From NCBI RefSeq assembly GCF_000687715.1, contig NZ_JHXD01000003.1, positions 1-64,000 of the forward strand: a stretch of DNA of 64,000 nt. Direction: 5' to 3'. The position numbers and the translations under genes were made by a program. Shown here in pieces: positions 8,503 to 18,500 of this stretch (the stretch's first letter is position 1; every line of letters starts with the position of its first letter). A model generated the notes under the pieces. It had not been told where the DNA came from and made no database searches. It saw nothing but the letters and a program-made list of their open reading frames with translations. The DNA is from Xylanibacter ruminicola Ga6B6. Its GTDB lineage: Bacteria; Bacteroidota; Bacteroidia; Bacteroidales; Bacteroidaceae.

Positions 8503-10104
8503 ATGAAGATTAGGAAACCTATACTAACATGTTTATTGGTATTTTTAATGGTGCCTGTTAAGGCTGCAATTGATAAGAATACTGCCGACTGGTTAAACAA
8601 ACTGGATGCCAGTCTTGCCAAGCGTGACTATTATGAGAAACAGCGTATCGACCGTATTGAAAGTCTGAAAGAGGGTATGGCTAAAGCCAAGGCCGAAGGT
8701 CGCGAATTTACCCAGATGTACGCCCTATACAACGAATACAAAAGCTATCGCTACGACTCAGCCCGTCACTACTCTTATGCTTGTTTGGGATTAGCCACTC
8801 GTCTGCAGAATCCACAGTATATCGCCCAGTCGCAAGAGGCTATTGCTTTCTCGTTGATATCGGCTGGTATCTTGAGCGAGGCTCACGATGTGATGCTCTC
8901 GATAGATCGTAGTGCGCTTAGCGGAAAACTTCTCGAGGATTATTATGAGATTAAAAGCTTGCTGTGGCGCAATATGGCCGATTACATCAAGGAAGAACCC
9001 TTTTATACCAAATATATCAACAGAAGTAATGGGTATCTCGACTCGCTTAAGCAGATTGTGCCGCCCAATTCCTGCATGTGGTGGTCGGTTACTGGTACGC
9101 GCCAGTTGCGTGAGCACGAGCATCAGAAAGCACTCGAGTCGCTGCAACATGTACTTGATGGATGTGGTGACGACTTGCACATGCGTGCCAAAGCGATGGC
9201 AGAGATGGCATGGGCTCATCTCTTATTGGAGCATGAGGATAAGGCTATAGTATGTTTCGCCCAAGCGGCTATGGCTGATAACGAAACGGCAACACGTGAG
9301 ATAACCGCTCTTTATCATTTGGCTCGTCTGATTTTTAAGGAGGGTGAGCATGAACGTGCCAGCGTGTATGTGCATCAGGCTTTAGAGGATGTAAACTTCT
9401 ACGGAACCCGACTCCGTAAGGTGGAAATCAATGATATCCTGCCTATTATCGAGCAAGATCGCTACGATGGTATGCGTGGTCAGCGTAACTGGCTGTTTGT
9501 GGCAACGGCCCTGTTCGTTATCCTGTTGTTGGCATGTCTATGGAGCTACTGGACTATCCGCCGTAAGAACCTAAAGCTTACCGAGGCGCGTGAAACCATT
9601 GCCGGGCAGTTGGAGCAGCTCAAGCTCACTAATCTGCAGTTGCAGGAGGATGATAAGATCAAGAATGCCTATATCGGTCGTTCATTCTATACCAATGCCG
9701 AGTTTATTGCCAAGTTGGAGAAACTTTATCTGGCTATCGATCGTAAGATAGCAGCTCGTCAGTACGAGGATCTCCGCTCGATGATGAAACTCTCAACCCT
9801 TAATGCTGAGCGTGAGAATATGTATGAGGCTTTCGATCAGACATTCCTGAAATTGTTCCCCGACTTTGTGGAGCGTTATAATGCGCTGTTCGAGGAGAAA
9901 GACCGTAAGCAGCCTGCCAACGAGCAGTCGCTCACATCCGAGATGCGTATCTTTGCCCTTATCCGATTGGGTATCAACGATAGCGAGCGCATTGCCAAGT
10001 TCCTGGATTACTCGGTACATACGGTAAATACGTATAAAACCAGAATAAAGAACCGTTCGACGGTGGACAACGAGCAGTTTGAGCACCTGATTATGGAAAT
10101 CTAG
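8503..10104 (+). CDS. SusR-like membrane-spanning transcription regulator (DUF6377)
   Basis: This 533-residue one-component regulator has a signal sequence (~1-21) and a helical, TPR-like periplasmic domain (~22-325). A single membrane helix follows (NWLFVATALFVILLLACLWS, ~329-348), then a coiled coil (ARETIAGQLEQLKLTNLQLQ) and a C-terminal LuxR-like helix-turn-helix (RLGINDSERIAKFLDYSVHT, ~488-507, then VNTYKTRIKNRS). This is the architecture of Bacteroides SusR, which senses an oligosaccharide in the periplasm and activates sus genes from the inner membrane. It lies between the SusC/D/E-like genes and the GH31 operon. It is the likely activator of the two promoters that share motifs at 1917 and 10120 (inference). 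Confidence 0.85.
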   Translation: MKIRKPILTCLLVFLMVPVKAAIDKNTADWLNKLDASLAKRDYYEKQRIDRIESLKEGMAKAKAEGREFTQMYALYNEYKSYRYDSARHYSYACLGLATRLQNPQYIAQSQEAIAFSLISAGILSEAHDVMLSIDRSALSGKLLEDYYEIKSLLWRNMADYIKEEPFYTKYINRSNGYLDSLKQIVPPNSCMWWSVTGTRQLREHEHQKALESLQHVLDGCGDDLHMRAKAMAEMAWAHLLLEHEDKAIVCFAQAAMADNETATREITALYHLARLIFKEGEHERASVYVHQALEDVNFYGTRLRKVEINDILPIIEQDRYDGMRGQRNWLFVATALFVILLLACLWSYWTIRRKNLKLTEARETIAGQLEQLKLTNLQLQEDDKIKNAYIGRSFYTNAEFIAKLEKLYLAIDRKIAARQYEDLRSMMKLSTLNAERENMYEAFDQTFLKLFPDFVERYNALFEEKDRKQPANEQSLTSEMRIFALIRLGINDSERIAKFLDYSVHTVNTYKTRIKNRSTVDNEQFEHLIMEI

Positions 10105-10119
10105 GCGGCTCACTGCTCA

Positions 10120-10178
10120 ATATTTCTGTTATACAAACAACTAACTCGACTTAAGTGAACTTGCTGATTATCAGCATT
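10120..10178 (+). promoter_or_regulatory. Putative regulator-binding region of the first PUL, copy 2
   Basis: Motif A (10120-10135) is identical over 16 bases to 1917-1932. Motif B, CTGATTATCAG (10164-10174), is a near-perfect dyad that matches 1962-1972. Motif B is about 80 bp before the promoter box at 10248, as upstream of susC. Confidence 0.6.
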
Positions 10179-10247
10179 CTCTTTGATATGTTGCATATTA
10201 TTCATTATACATTTACTTGCTTCCTTTCGTGTGTGCTTTATTTGCAG

Positions 10248-10255
10248 TACTTTTG
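10248..10255 (+). promoter_or_regulatory. Promoter box TACTTTTG of the GH31 operon
   Basis: TAnnTTTG match, with TTTCG at 10225-10229 spaced about 19 bp upstream in place of TTTG. The ATG follows at 10287. Confidence 0.65.
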
Positions 10256-10286
10256 TGCATGAAATAACAAAAACGTATTTTATAAA

Positions 10287-12536
10287 ATGAAACGAATTCT
10301 AACTTTATTATTCATTTGTCTGAGTATCAACACCGCGTGGGCACAGGAGTTGAATCCGGTGGCTCATCCCGATGCTGTCGTACGCTCTGGCAAGGCGCGT
10401 TTTACTGTATTGACGCCCGAAATGATTCGCATTCAGTACAGCGACCGTTCGCTGTTCGAGGATCGTGCTACGTTTGCTATCGTGAACCGTCGTTTACCCG
10501 TACCTGCTTTTACGGCAGTAGAGAAGGATGGCTATCTTGAAATCAAGACGTCGGCCCTTACGCTTAAATATAAGATAGGTGGCGTGATAGATGGGTGCCA
10601 TCCATCAGCCGAGGTTCTCAGCATCTCGATGACACTTAACGGCCGTCGTGTATTGTGGTATCCTGGCAAGGATGATGCGCTGAACCTGAAGGGAACCACC
10701 CGTACTCTCGACGGACAGATTGGTGATAACAAGCGCCAGGAACTGGAGAATGGTTTGCTGTCGCGTGCTGGTTGGAGTATTATCGATGAGTCGCCATTGA
10801 CCCGTCGTGGCGATGGCTCGAACACATTTGTATTCGACAAGCAGGTGGATGGTATCGACTGGGTAGCTGAGCCCGTTGACAAGCAGGCCATCGACTGGTA
10901 CTTCTTAGGCTATGGTCATCAGTATAAGAAGGCGTTGGGCGATTACATCAAGGTGGCCGGTCGCCAGCCCATGCCGCCACTCTATGTGCTGGGCTATTGG
11001 TATAGCAAATACCAGCGTTACACCTCGGATGAGTTCATGGAGATTGTGAACGATGTAAAGCACTTCAACATCCCGATGGACGTGATGATTTTTGATATGG
11101 ACTGGCACACCCAGGGGTGGACCGGTTGGACTTGGGACCGTACGGCTATTCCCGATCCCGAAGGTCTTATCGACTGGATGCACCAACACGGTTTGAAGGT
11201 ATCGCTGAATCTGCACCCAGCTGATGGTGTGGACGATGATGAGGATTTCTTCGATGATCTGCGCGAGGATATGGGACTGGATAAACAGACCAAGCGTGTG
11301 CCCTGGAACTTGAGTGATGGCCGCTTTTACCACAATATGTTTAAGCACATTATCCGTGCCCGCGAGCGTCAGGGTGTCGACTTCTGGTGGCTCGACTGGC
11401 AGCAGAACCTCACCAGTAAGTATGTTGATGGACTGGGTGAGACATTCTGGTGCAACCATGTGTTCTATAACGATATGCGACTGAATCGTCCTGACCGTCG
11501 CCCATTGATTTTCCATCGTTGGGGCGGCCTTGGTAGTCATCGTTATCCTATCGGTTTCTCGGGCGACTCGTTCACTACTTATGGAACCTTGGCCTGGCAG
11601 CCTTACTTTACTGCCACTGCCTCGAATGTAGGCTTTGGCTACTGGGGCCACGACCTGGGCGGACACCAACAGACTGGCGGCAACGATCCCGAGATTTATC
11701 TGCGCTGGATGCAGTTCGGTGTGTTTACCCCTATCTTCCGCACCCATGCTACTAACTGGGAAGGTATCGAGCGTCGCATCTGGAAGTACTCTAACTTCCC
11801 CTCGTTGCTCGAGACGGTTAAGTTGCGCTATGCGCTGATGCCTTATATCTATACCGCAGCCCGCCAGGCTTATGATACGGGCGTTAGTCTGTGCCGTCCG
11901 CTCTATTACGAGTGGCCCGAGGCTAACAATGCCTATCTGTTTGAAGATGAGTATATGTTTGGCGACGATATCTTGGTGGCTCCAGTGGTTACCAAACCCG
12001 AAAAGGATGGAACTACGGCCCGTCGTACCTGGCTGCCCGAAGGTCGCTGGTTTGATGTGTGCCGCAACAAGGTGGTTGAAGGTAATCGCACCTTTACCGA
12101 TCGTTATGCCATGGAGGAGATTCCTTACTTCTTCCGTGCTGGTAGCGTGATTGTGAATAATCCACCGATGATGAACCTCAGCACACGTCCCGACCGCTTG
12201 ATACTGAAGGTTGTGCCTGGTGGTAACGGACAGACCTCGCTTTACGAGGACGAGGGTGATACCGAGGGCTACAAGCAGGGGGCTTATACCACCACTACCA
12301 TCAGCCACGAGGGTAACACGCTCACCATTCTTCCCCGTGAGGGAAAATTTGCGGGCATGCCTGAGAGTCGTTCGTACACCGTAGAGTTCCTGGCTGTTAA
12401 TCGTCCTAGCACCGTGGTTATCAACGGTAGTCAGGTGGCTGAAAGCGAATGGAAATACGATGCGCAGCGCCGTTTGCTCACCGTAAATGTGACTCGTACA
12501 TCGTGTGATAAGAGAACTGTGATAACAATTAAATAA
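10287..12536 (+). CDS. Glycoside hydrolase family 31 with WLDWQQ nucleophile motif
   Basis: This 749-residue secreted enzyme has a signal peptide (~1-19, cut near AWAQ), an N-terminal beta-sandwich and a GH31 (beta/alpha)8 barrel (~220-560). DUF5110-type beta domains at the C-terminus include LYEDEGDTEGYKQGAY. The predicted nucleophile is Asp370 in FWWLDWQQ and the acid/base is Asp427 in GFSGDSF; both are expected for retaining GH31 hydrolases. The nucleophile context differs from the WNDMNE of classical alpha-glucosidases such as the gene at 13306, so the sugar specificity may differ (alpha-glucosidase, alpha-galactosidase or alpha-N-acetylgalactosaminidase are all possible in GH31). It is the first gene of an operon with the SusE/F-like and second GH31 genes. 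Confidence 0.88.
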   Translation: MKRILTLLFICLSINTAWAQELNPVAHPDAVVRSGKARFTVLTPEMIRIQYSDRSLFEDRATFAIVNRRLPVPAFTAVEKDGYLEIKTSALTLKYKIGGVIDGCHPSAEVLSISMTLNGRRVLWYPGKDDALNLKGTTRTLDGQIGDNKRQELENGLLSRAGWSIIDESPLTRRGDGSNTFVFDKQVDGIDWVAEPVDKQAIDWYFLGYGHQYKKALGDYIKVAGRQPMPPLYVLGYWYSKYQRYTSDEFMEIVNDVKHFNIPMDVMIFDMDWHTQGWTGWTWDRTAIPDPEGLIDWMHQHGLKVSLNLHPADGVDDDEDFFDDLREDMGLDKQTKRVPWNLSDGRFYHNMFKHIIRARERQGVDFWWLDWQQNLTSKYVDGLGETFWCNHVFYNDMRLNRPDRRPLIFHRWGGLGSHRYPIGFSGDSFTTYGTLAWQPYFTATASNVGFGYWGHDLGGHQQTGGNDPEIYLRWMQFGVFTPIFRTHATNWEGIERRIWKYSNFPSLLETVKLRYALMPYIYTAARQAYDTGVSLCRPLYYEWPEANNAYLFEDEYMFGDDILVAPVVTKPEKDGTTARRTWLPEGRWFDVCRNKVVEGNRTFTDRYAMEEIPYFFRAGSVIVNNPPMMNLSTRPDRLILKVVPGGNGQTSLYEDEGDTEGYKQGAYTTTTISHEGNTLTILPREGKFAGMPESRSYTVEFLAVNRPSTVVINGSQVAESEWKYDAQRRLLTVNVTRTSCDKRTVITIK

Positions 12537-12546
12537 AGTAAGTGTG

Positions 12547-13272
12547 ATGAAAAGATTATATATGATGATGGCTGCACTGGTGGTGTGTATTGCCATGTGT
12601 GCCCAGCAGTATCAGGAGCTGTGGATTACGGGTTCCGCTGTGCCTGGTGGCGCCCAGAAGCTCACCAAGGTTAGCGATAACGATTTTAAGTATGCTGGTC
12701 GCCTCCTGGCAGGCGAGTTGCGTATCAGTACCGCCAAGAAAGCAGGCAAGGGCACTACTTATCTGGTGGCTAACACCCCCGATGCCAATATCGTTAACAA
12801 AGGTATCGACTATACCATCACTACCGATGCCAAGCAGGCTGGCTGGCAGGTGGTGGTAAGCGAGGATCGTTACCGTTTCCATATCGATACCGAGAAGAAA
12901 CAGTTACGTGGCGAACTGTTCCAGCCTTGGGGCGAGCTGTTCTTAGCTGGCGGTGCCACCGAGGTGGGCTGGAAGTCAGAAGGCCATATGCTGCTGATGA
13001 AACAGGACTTGAACAATCCTTGCATCTGGACTTGGGAGGGCGAGCTGAAACGCCATCCCGAGGTTGAGGAGCCTGCCAGCTTTAAGTTCCAGGGACAGGA
13101 CCGCTGGCATCCCAAATCCATCCATCCTTATGCGACCGATACGGATATCCTGAAAGATCAGCGCTTCCATACCGGTGGTGATGATACCAAGTGGACATTA
13201 TCAGCCGATGGGCGTTATCGTATCAAGGTAGATTTGTTTAACGAAACCATCCAGGCCGAGTTAGTGAAATGA
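12547..13272 (+). CDS. SusE/SusF-like glycan-binding protein
   Basis: Translation most likely starts at the ATG at 12547, giving 241 residues; a GTG directly before it is also in frame. After a signal peptide (~1-19) come two beta modules that resemble each other. One begins ELWITGSAVPGGAQKL and the second LFLAGGATEVGWKSEGH, with FKFQGQDRWHPKSIHP. The second pattern is typical of SusE/SusF starch-binding modules. No lipobox cysteine is seen after the signal peptide (CAMCAQQ is a weak candidate). It lies 10 bp after the first GH31 gene and 33 bp before the second, so it is co-transcribed. A role in holding substrate near the GH31 enzymes is inferred. Confidence 0.75.
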   Translation: MKRLYMMMAALVVCIAMCAQQYQELWITGSAVPGGAQKLTKVSDNDFKYAGRLLAGELRISTAKKAGKGTTYLVANTPDANIVNKGIDYTITTDAKQAGWQVVVSEDRYRFHIDTEKKQLRGELFQPWGELFLAGGATEVGWKSEGHMLLMKQDLNNPCIWTWEGELKRHPEVEEPASFKFQGQDRWHPKSIHPYATDTDILKDQRFHTGGDDTKWTLSADGRYRIKVDLFNETIQAELVK

Positions 13273-13305
13273 AATAATAATTGAGTTAATTAATAGTTAG
13301 TAATC

Positions 13306-15429
13306 ATGACTGTAAGAATCAGTTTTATCCTTAGTAGTCTGGCCATCGCATCTGTTGCGATGGCTCAGTCTGCATTTATCACCAACGATAGTGTGGCCGT
13401 GTTTTACCCTGCCCATTACGATGCCAAGCAGCACCAGCCTTCGCCCATCTTCGAGCAGGAGCCTGCTGCCATTAATCCCTTGGATGCCCAGTGGCCTCTG
13501 CGTGTTGTTTTTAGTCAGCAGAATGGTCATAGTATAGCAACCATCCGCGTGACCGACGATGTGGATTTCTATGGCACAGGCGAGGTGACTGGTCCGCTGC
13601 GCCGTAACGGTCGCACCATCGAGTTGTGGAATGTTGATACCCCTGCCTATGGTGTTGATGATGGTACCCACCTTTATCAGAGTCATCCTTGGGTGATGGG
13701 TCTGCGTAAGGATGGTACAGCCTTTGGTATCATTGCCGACAATACCTGGCGACAGAAGATTACTACCGCCGACCACGAGGTAACCTTTGATAGCGAGGGC
13801 CCGGCCTTCCGTGTGTTCATTATCGAGCGCCAGAGTCCACAGGCTCTCATGCAGGCATTGGTGGGTCTCACTGGTACCATGTCGCTACCTCCCCTGTGGT
13901 CGTTAGGCTACCACCAGTGTAAGTTTACCTACTATCCCGACAGTAAGGTGATGGAGGTAGCCGATTTGCTGCGTAAACACCGTATCCCATCAGATGTAAT
14001 CTGGATGGATATCGATTATATGGATGGCTATCGCATTTTTACCTTCGATCCCAAAGGATTCAGCAATCCAAACCGTTTGAACGATTATCTGCATCAGAAT
14101 AACTTTAAGTCGGTGTATATGATCGACCCCGGTGTGAAGGTAGAGAAAGGCTACTTTGTTGACGATCAGGGTACCGCAGGTGATTATTGGGTGAAAACAC
14201 GCGATGGCAAGCCTTTCGAGGGCGATGTGTGGCCAGGTGCCTGTCACTTCCCCGATTTTACCCGTCCCGAGGTACGTACCTGGTGGGCCACGCTATATAA
14301 GGACTTTATGGCTAAGGGCGTGGATGGTGTTTGGAACGACATGAACGAACCCGCTGTGTTTGGACAGAAAGAGAGCACCATGCCACGTGATAACCAGCAC
14401 CTGAATGGCGATGGCGGTGCTGCAGGTCCCCACCTGCGTTTCCACAATGTGTTCGGCTTGAACATGGTACGTGCCAGTCGTCAGGGTCTGCTGTTGGCTA
14501 ACCCGCAGAAACGTCCGTTCATTTTGTCGCGTTCAAACTTCTTGGGTGGTCATCGTTATGCGGCTACCTGGACAGGTGACAATCTCTCATCGCCCGAGCA
14601 GATGAAACTCAGCGTGCCCATGACACTTACGTTAGGCTTGAGCGGTCAGCCCTTCAATGGTCCTGATATCGGTGGATTCTGCGAGAATTCTAATGCCGAG
14701 CTGGTGGCTCAGTGGACAGCCCTGGGTGTTTATTTCCCCTTTGTGCGCAACCACAATACCAAGGGTACTATCGATCAGGAGCCATGGGCTTTCGACGAAA
14801 AGGTGCTCGATGTGTGTCGTACAGCCATCAATCGCCGCTATATGCTCATGCCTTATATCTACACCTGCTTCCGCGAGGCCAGTGTGGATGGTATGCCCGT
14901 GATGCGTCCGCTGTTTATGAGTAATCCTAAGGACTTGAGTTTGCGTAACGAGGACCGTGCTTTCCTGTTGGGTGCCGACCTGATGGTTCGTCCACAGTGG
15001 GCAACTGATGTGGCTCAGCCCGATGGCGGCAGCTGGCAGAAGTTGACACTCGAGACCAATACCGATAGCTATCAGGCCGAACTGCGCCAGCGCCCTGGAT
15101 CAATTATCCCTCTGGCTAATCTGGCTCAGAGCACAGCTGAGATGCGTACCGACTCGCTCACTCTGCTGGTATGCGTGGATGCCAACGGACAAGCCAAAGG
15201 ACAGTTGTATGAGGATGCTGGTGATGGCTTTGACTATCAGAAGGGGCAGTATCGCCTGACTGAAATGAAGGCCGTTAAGCTGAAAAACCAGCTCAAGGTA
15301 ACCCTCACTCAGAAGGATGGACAACTGGCTCCTGTTCAGCGTCAGTTGCGTATCGGCTACGTAAATGGTGGCAAAGTAAAGTACAGTGCCTGGAAAACAG
15401 GCGCAGCAATAACCGTTCCCATCAAATAA
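13306..15429 (+). CDS. Glycoside hydrolase family 31 alpha-glucosidase
   Basis: This 707-residue secreted enzyme (signal peptide ~1-20, cut near AMAQ) is a classical GH31 retaining hydrolase that removes alpha-linked glucose from non-reducing ends. Seen in order: an N-terminal domain with FYGTGEVTGPLRRNG, the barrel start SLPPLWSLGYHQCKFTYYPD and DVIWMDIDYMDGYRIFTFDP. The nucleophile Asp345 is in GVWNDMNEPAVF and the acid/base Asp425 in TWTGDN; GPDIGGFC and FVRNHNTKG follow. All residues expected in the alpha-glucosidase group are present. It is the third gene of the operon. Final specificity (alpha-1,4, -1,3 or -1,6) is not readable. Confidence 0.93.
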   Translation: MTVRISFILSSLAIASVAMAQSAFITNDSVAVFYPAHYDAKQHQPSPIFEQEPAAINPLDAQWPLRVVFSQQNGHSIATIRVTDDVDFYGTGEVTGPLRRNGRTIELWNVDTPAYGVDDGTHLYQSHPWVMGLRKDGTAFGIIADNTWRQKITTADHEVTFDSEGPAFRVFIIERQSPQALMQALVGLTGTMSLPPLWSLGYHQCKFTYYPDSKVMEVADLLRKHRIPSDVIWMDIDYMDGYRIFTFDPKGFSNPNRLNDYLHQNNFKSVYMIDPGVKVEKGYFVDDQGTAGDYWVKTRDGKPFEGDVWPGACHFPDFTRPEVRTWWATLYKDFMAKGVDGVWNDMNEPAVFGQKESTMPRDNQHLNGDGGAAGPHLRFHNVFGLNMVRASRQGLLLANPQKRPFILSRSNFLGGHRYAATWTGDNLSSPEQMKLSVPMTLTLGLSGQPFNGPDIGGFCENSNAELVAQWTALGVYFPFVRNHNTKGTIDQEPWAFDEKVLDVCRTAINRRYMLMPYIYTCFREASVDGMPVMRPLFMSNPKDLSLRNEDRAFLLGADLMVRPQWATDVAQPDGGSWQKLTLETNTDSYQAELRQRPGSIIPLANLAQSTAEMRTDSLTLLVCVDANGQAKGQLYEDAGDGFDYQKGQYRLTEMKAVKLKNQLKVTLTQKDGQLAPVQRQLRIGYVNGGKVKYSAWKTGAAITVPIK

Positions 15430-15475
15430 TTACAAAAAAGGCAGAAACGAGAACATCGATTCCGGCGAAATGGGC

Positions 15476-15483
15476 TACTTTTG
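15476..15483 (+). promoter_or_regulatory. Promoter box TACTTTTG before the GH38 gene
   Basis: TAnnTTTG match, 28 bp before the ATG at 15511. No clear upstream TTTG, and the shared A/B motifs of the other two PUL promoters are absent here. Confidence 0.5.
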
Positions 15484-15510
15484 CGGCACCAACCCATTAA
15501 TTAACATTCT

Positions 15511-18500
15511 ATGATTATGAATTCTAAAAAGTTTTTATCTGTGGCTGTGGCTGCGCTGCTCTCATCGGGAGCTTTGGCGCAGACCGAGAAGAAGGCCTAC
15601 ATGGTTGCCGATGCCCATTTGGACACGCAGTGGAACTGGGACGTGCAAACCACTATTCGCGAGTACATAAAAAGTACGCTCGATCAGAACTTGATGCTCT
15701 TGAAGCAGTATCCAAGTTACATTTTTAATTTCGAGGGTGCCGTTAAGTACAGCTGGATGAAGGAGTACTATCCGTTGCAGTTTGCCGAGTTGAAACACTA
15801 TGTGGCCAATGGCCGCTGGCACCTGACCGGTAGCGGCTGGGATGCCAACGAGGTGATTATCTGCTCGCCCGAATCGTGGTTGCGTAACATCTTGCTGGGT
15901 CAGACGTTCTACCGTCAGGAGTTCAATACAGAGAGCACCGATGTGTTCTTGCCCGACTGCTTTGGCTTTGGTTACACGCTGCCCACACTGGCAGCTCACT
16001 GCGGCTTGATTGGTTTCTCGTCGCAGAAACTGGTGTGGCGTACCAATCCCTTCTACGAGGGTGGCAAGCGTTATCCTTACACCATTGGCCTGTGGCAGGG
16101 TATCGATGGCAGTCGCATCATGATGACCCACGGTTTCAATTACAGCCAGCGTTACAACGACGAAGACCTGTCGCAGAACCAACAGTTGCTGCGCGAGATA
16201 GGTGAGAGTCCGCTTGGTCAGGCCTATCATTACTATGGTACTGGCGATATCGGTGGTTCGCCCACCATCGCCTCAGTGCGTGCTATCGAGAAAGGTATCA
16301 AAGGTAGCGGCCCGATTAAGATTGTGAGTGCTACCAGCGATCAGATCTACAAAGATTATCTGCCTTACGACAAGCACCCTGAACTGCCAGTATTCAACGG
16401 TGAGTTGCCTATGGACGTTCATGGCAACGGCTGCTATACTTCGCAGGCAGTCATGAAACTGTATAACCGTCAGAACGAACACCTGGGTGATGCGGCTGAA
16501 CGTACAGCAGTGATGGCCGACTGGCTAGGCGCTGCCAGCTATCCAACTGATGTGATGACCGATACGTGGAAGCGCGTCATCTGGCATCAGTTCCACGATG
16601 ACCTGACTGGTACCAGCATTCCCCGTGCCTACGAGTTCTCGTGGAACGATGAGCTGCTGGCACTCAAGAAGTTCTCGGATGTGCTTACACACAGCGTTTC
16701 GGGCATTGCCCGCCTGATGGACACACGCGTTTCGGGGCAGCCTGTTGTGGTTTACAACAATGAAACTACCCCCGTCCGTGCCATCGCACAGGTAGAAGTG
16801 AAAGATAACCGCGATTACCGTGTAACCGATGCTAATGGTCGTAGTGTGGCTTCGCAGGTAGTAGAGCGCGATGGTAAGCGCGTGCTGCTGTTCGATGCCG
16901 ATGTACCTGCTACTGGTATGGCTGTATATGGTGTTAAGGCTGCTGGCAATAAGAAGATGGCTGCCGCCACCGCAGGTCGAACCATCCAGTCGTCGCGTTA
17001 TCAGCTTACCGTAGATGATTTCGGTGATGTTGTATCTCTCATCGATAAAAAGAATAACCGCCAGCTGGTGGCTAACGGAAAAAGTCTGCGCCTGGTGGTG
17101 TTCGACGACTGTCGTTCAGAGAGATGGCCTGCTTGGGAAATCCTGAAGCGCACACTCGATAAGACTCCGTTGCCTGTTCACGATGCTGTAGAGATTTCCA
17201 TCCAGCCTGGCAGCCTGCGACAGACTTTGGTTATCAAGAAGAAATATGGCGAGAGCGACATCATTCAGCGCATCCATCTGTACGAGGGTGCACAGGCCGA
17301 TCGTATCGACTTTGAGAACGAGGTCGACTGGCGTTCGCTTAATGCCCTGCTCAAGGCTGAATTCCCACTTAGTGTGGCTAATGCTGAGGCTACCTACGAT
17401 ATTGGTTTGGGTAGCGTACGTCGTGGCAACAACCGTGATAACAGTTTCGAGGTGTATGCCCACGAGTGGACCGACCTGACCGACCGCAAGGGCGACTATG
17501 GTGTAACCTTGCTTAACGATTCGCGTTACGGTTGGGATAAACCCGCCGACAACACTCTGCGTTTGTCGCTGCTCTATTCGCCACAGCCAGGTCGTAGCTA
17601 TACCTATCAGGCCCGTCAGGACTTCGGTCATCATGTGTTCACCTACAGCCTGGTGGGTCACGAGGGCGCACTTAATGCTGTAGAGGCTGTATGTGAGGCC
17701 GACCGTTTGAATAGTCCGCTGCGTACGTTCCATGCCGATCGTCATGCAGGTACATTAGGTAAGCAGTTCTCGTTCGTCAGCTCTGATAACAAGAATGTAG
17801 TGGTTCGTGCCCTGAAGCGTGCCGAGGTGAGTGATGAGTATGTAATACGTGTGTACGAGATGAGTGGCAAGGGTGCCCAGCAGGCTCGTATCACTTTTGC
17901 TGCCCCAGTGGTTAAGGCTGTTGAGGCTGATGGTACCGAGCGCACCATTGGCGAGGCTGCTACCGATGGCGGCTCGCTGGTAGTAGATATCAAGCCTTAC
18001 AGCGTGAAGACCTACAAGGTGCTGTTGGCTGACACAAAGCAGCAGACTGCTCCCGATGTGCAGCAGCTGGCTCTTGATTTCGATCGCCATTGCTTCAGCT
18101 TTAACGAGTTCCGTACCTCGGGCAATTTCGAGGGTGGCTGCAGCTATGCTGCCGAGTTGCTGCCCGACGAGGGTATCACCGTAGGCGATATCCCCTTCAC
18201 CTTTGGCGAGAAGGATGCTGCTAACGGTGTGACCTGTAAGGGACAGACCATTCAGCTGCCTGCTGATAAGGATTACCGCCACGTATATCTGCTGATGGCA
18301 TCGGATAAGGACGACCGTCAGGCTGCGTTTACTGTTGGTGGCAAACAGCAGCAGGTGAGTGTACCTTACTATACAGGCTTTATTGGCCAGTGGGGCCACG
18401 ATGGTCAGACCGTGGGTTACCTCAAGGATGCCCAGGTGGCTTGGGTAGGCAGTCATCGCCACTCTGGTGCCGGCGACGAGCCTTACGAGTTTACCTATAT

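Noticed and set aside
10905-12596. 563-codon open frame on the minus strand opposite GH31
   Set aside because: It is a shadow of the GH31 reading frame with no domain, promoter box or conserved motif.
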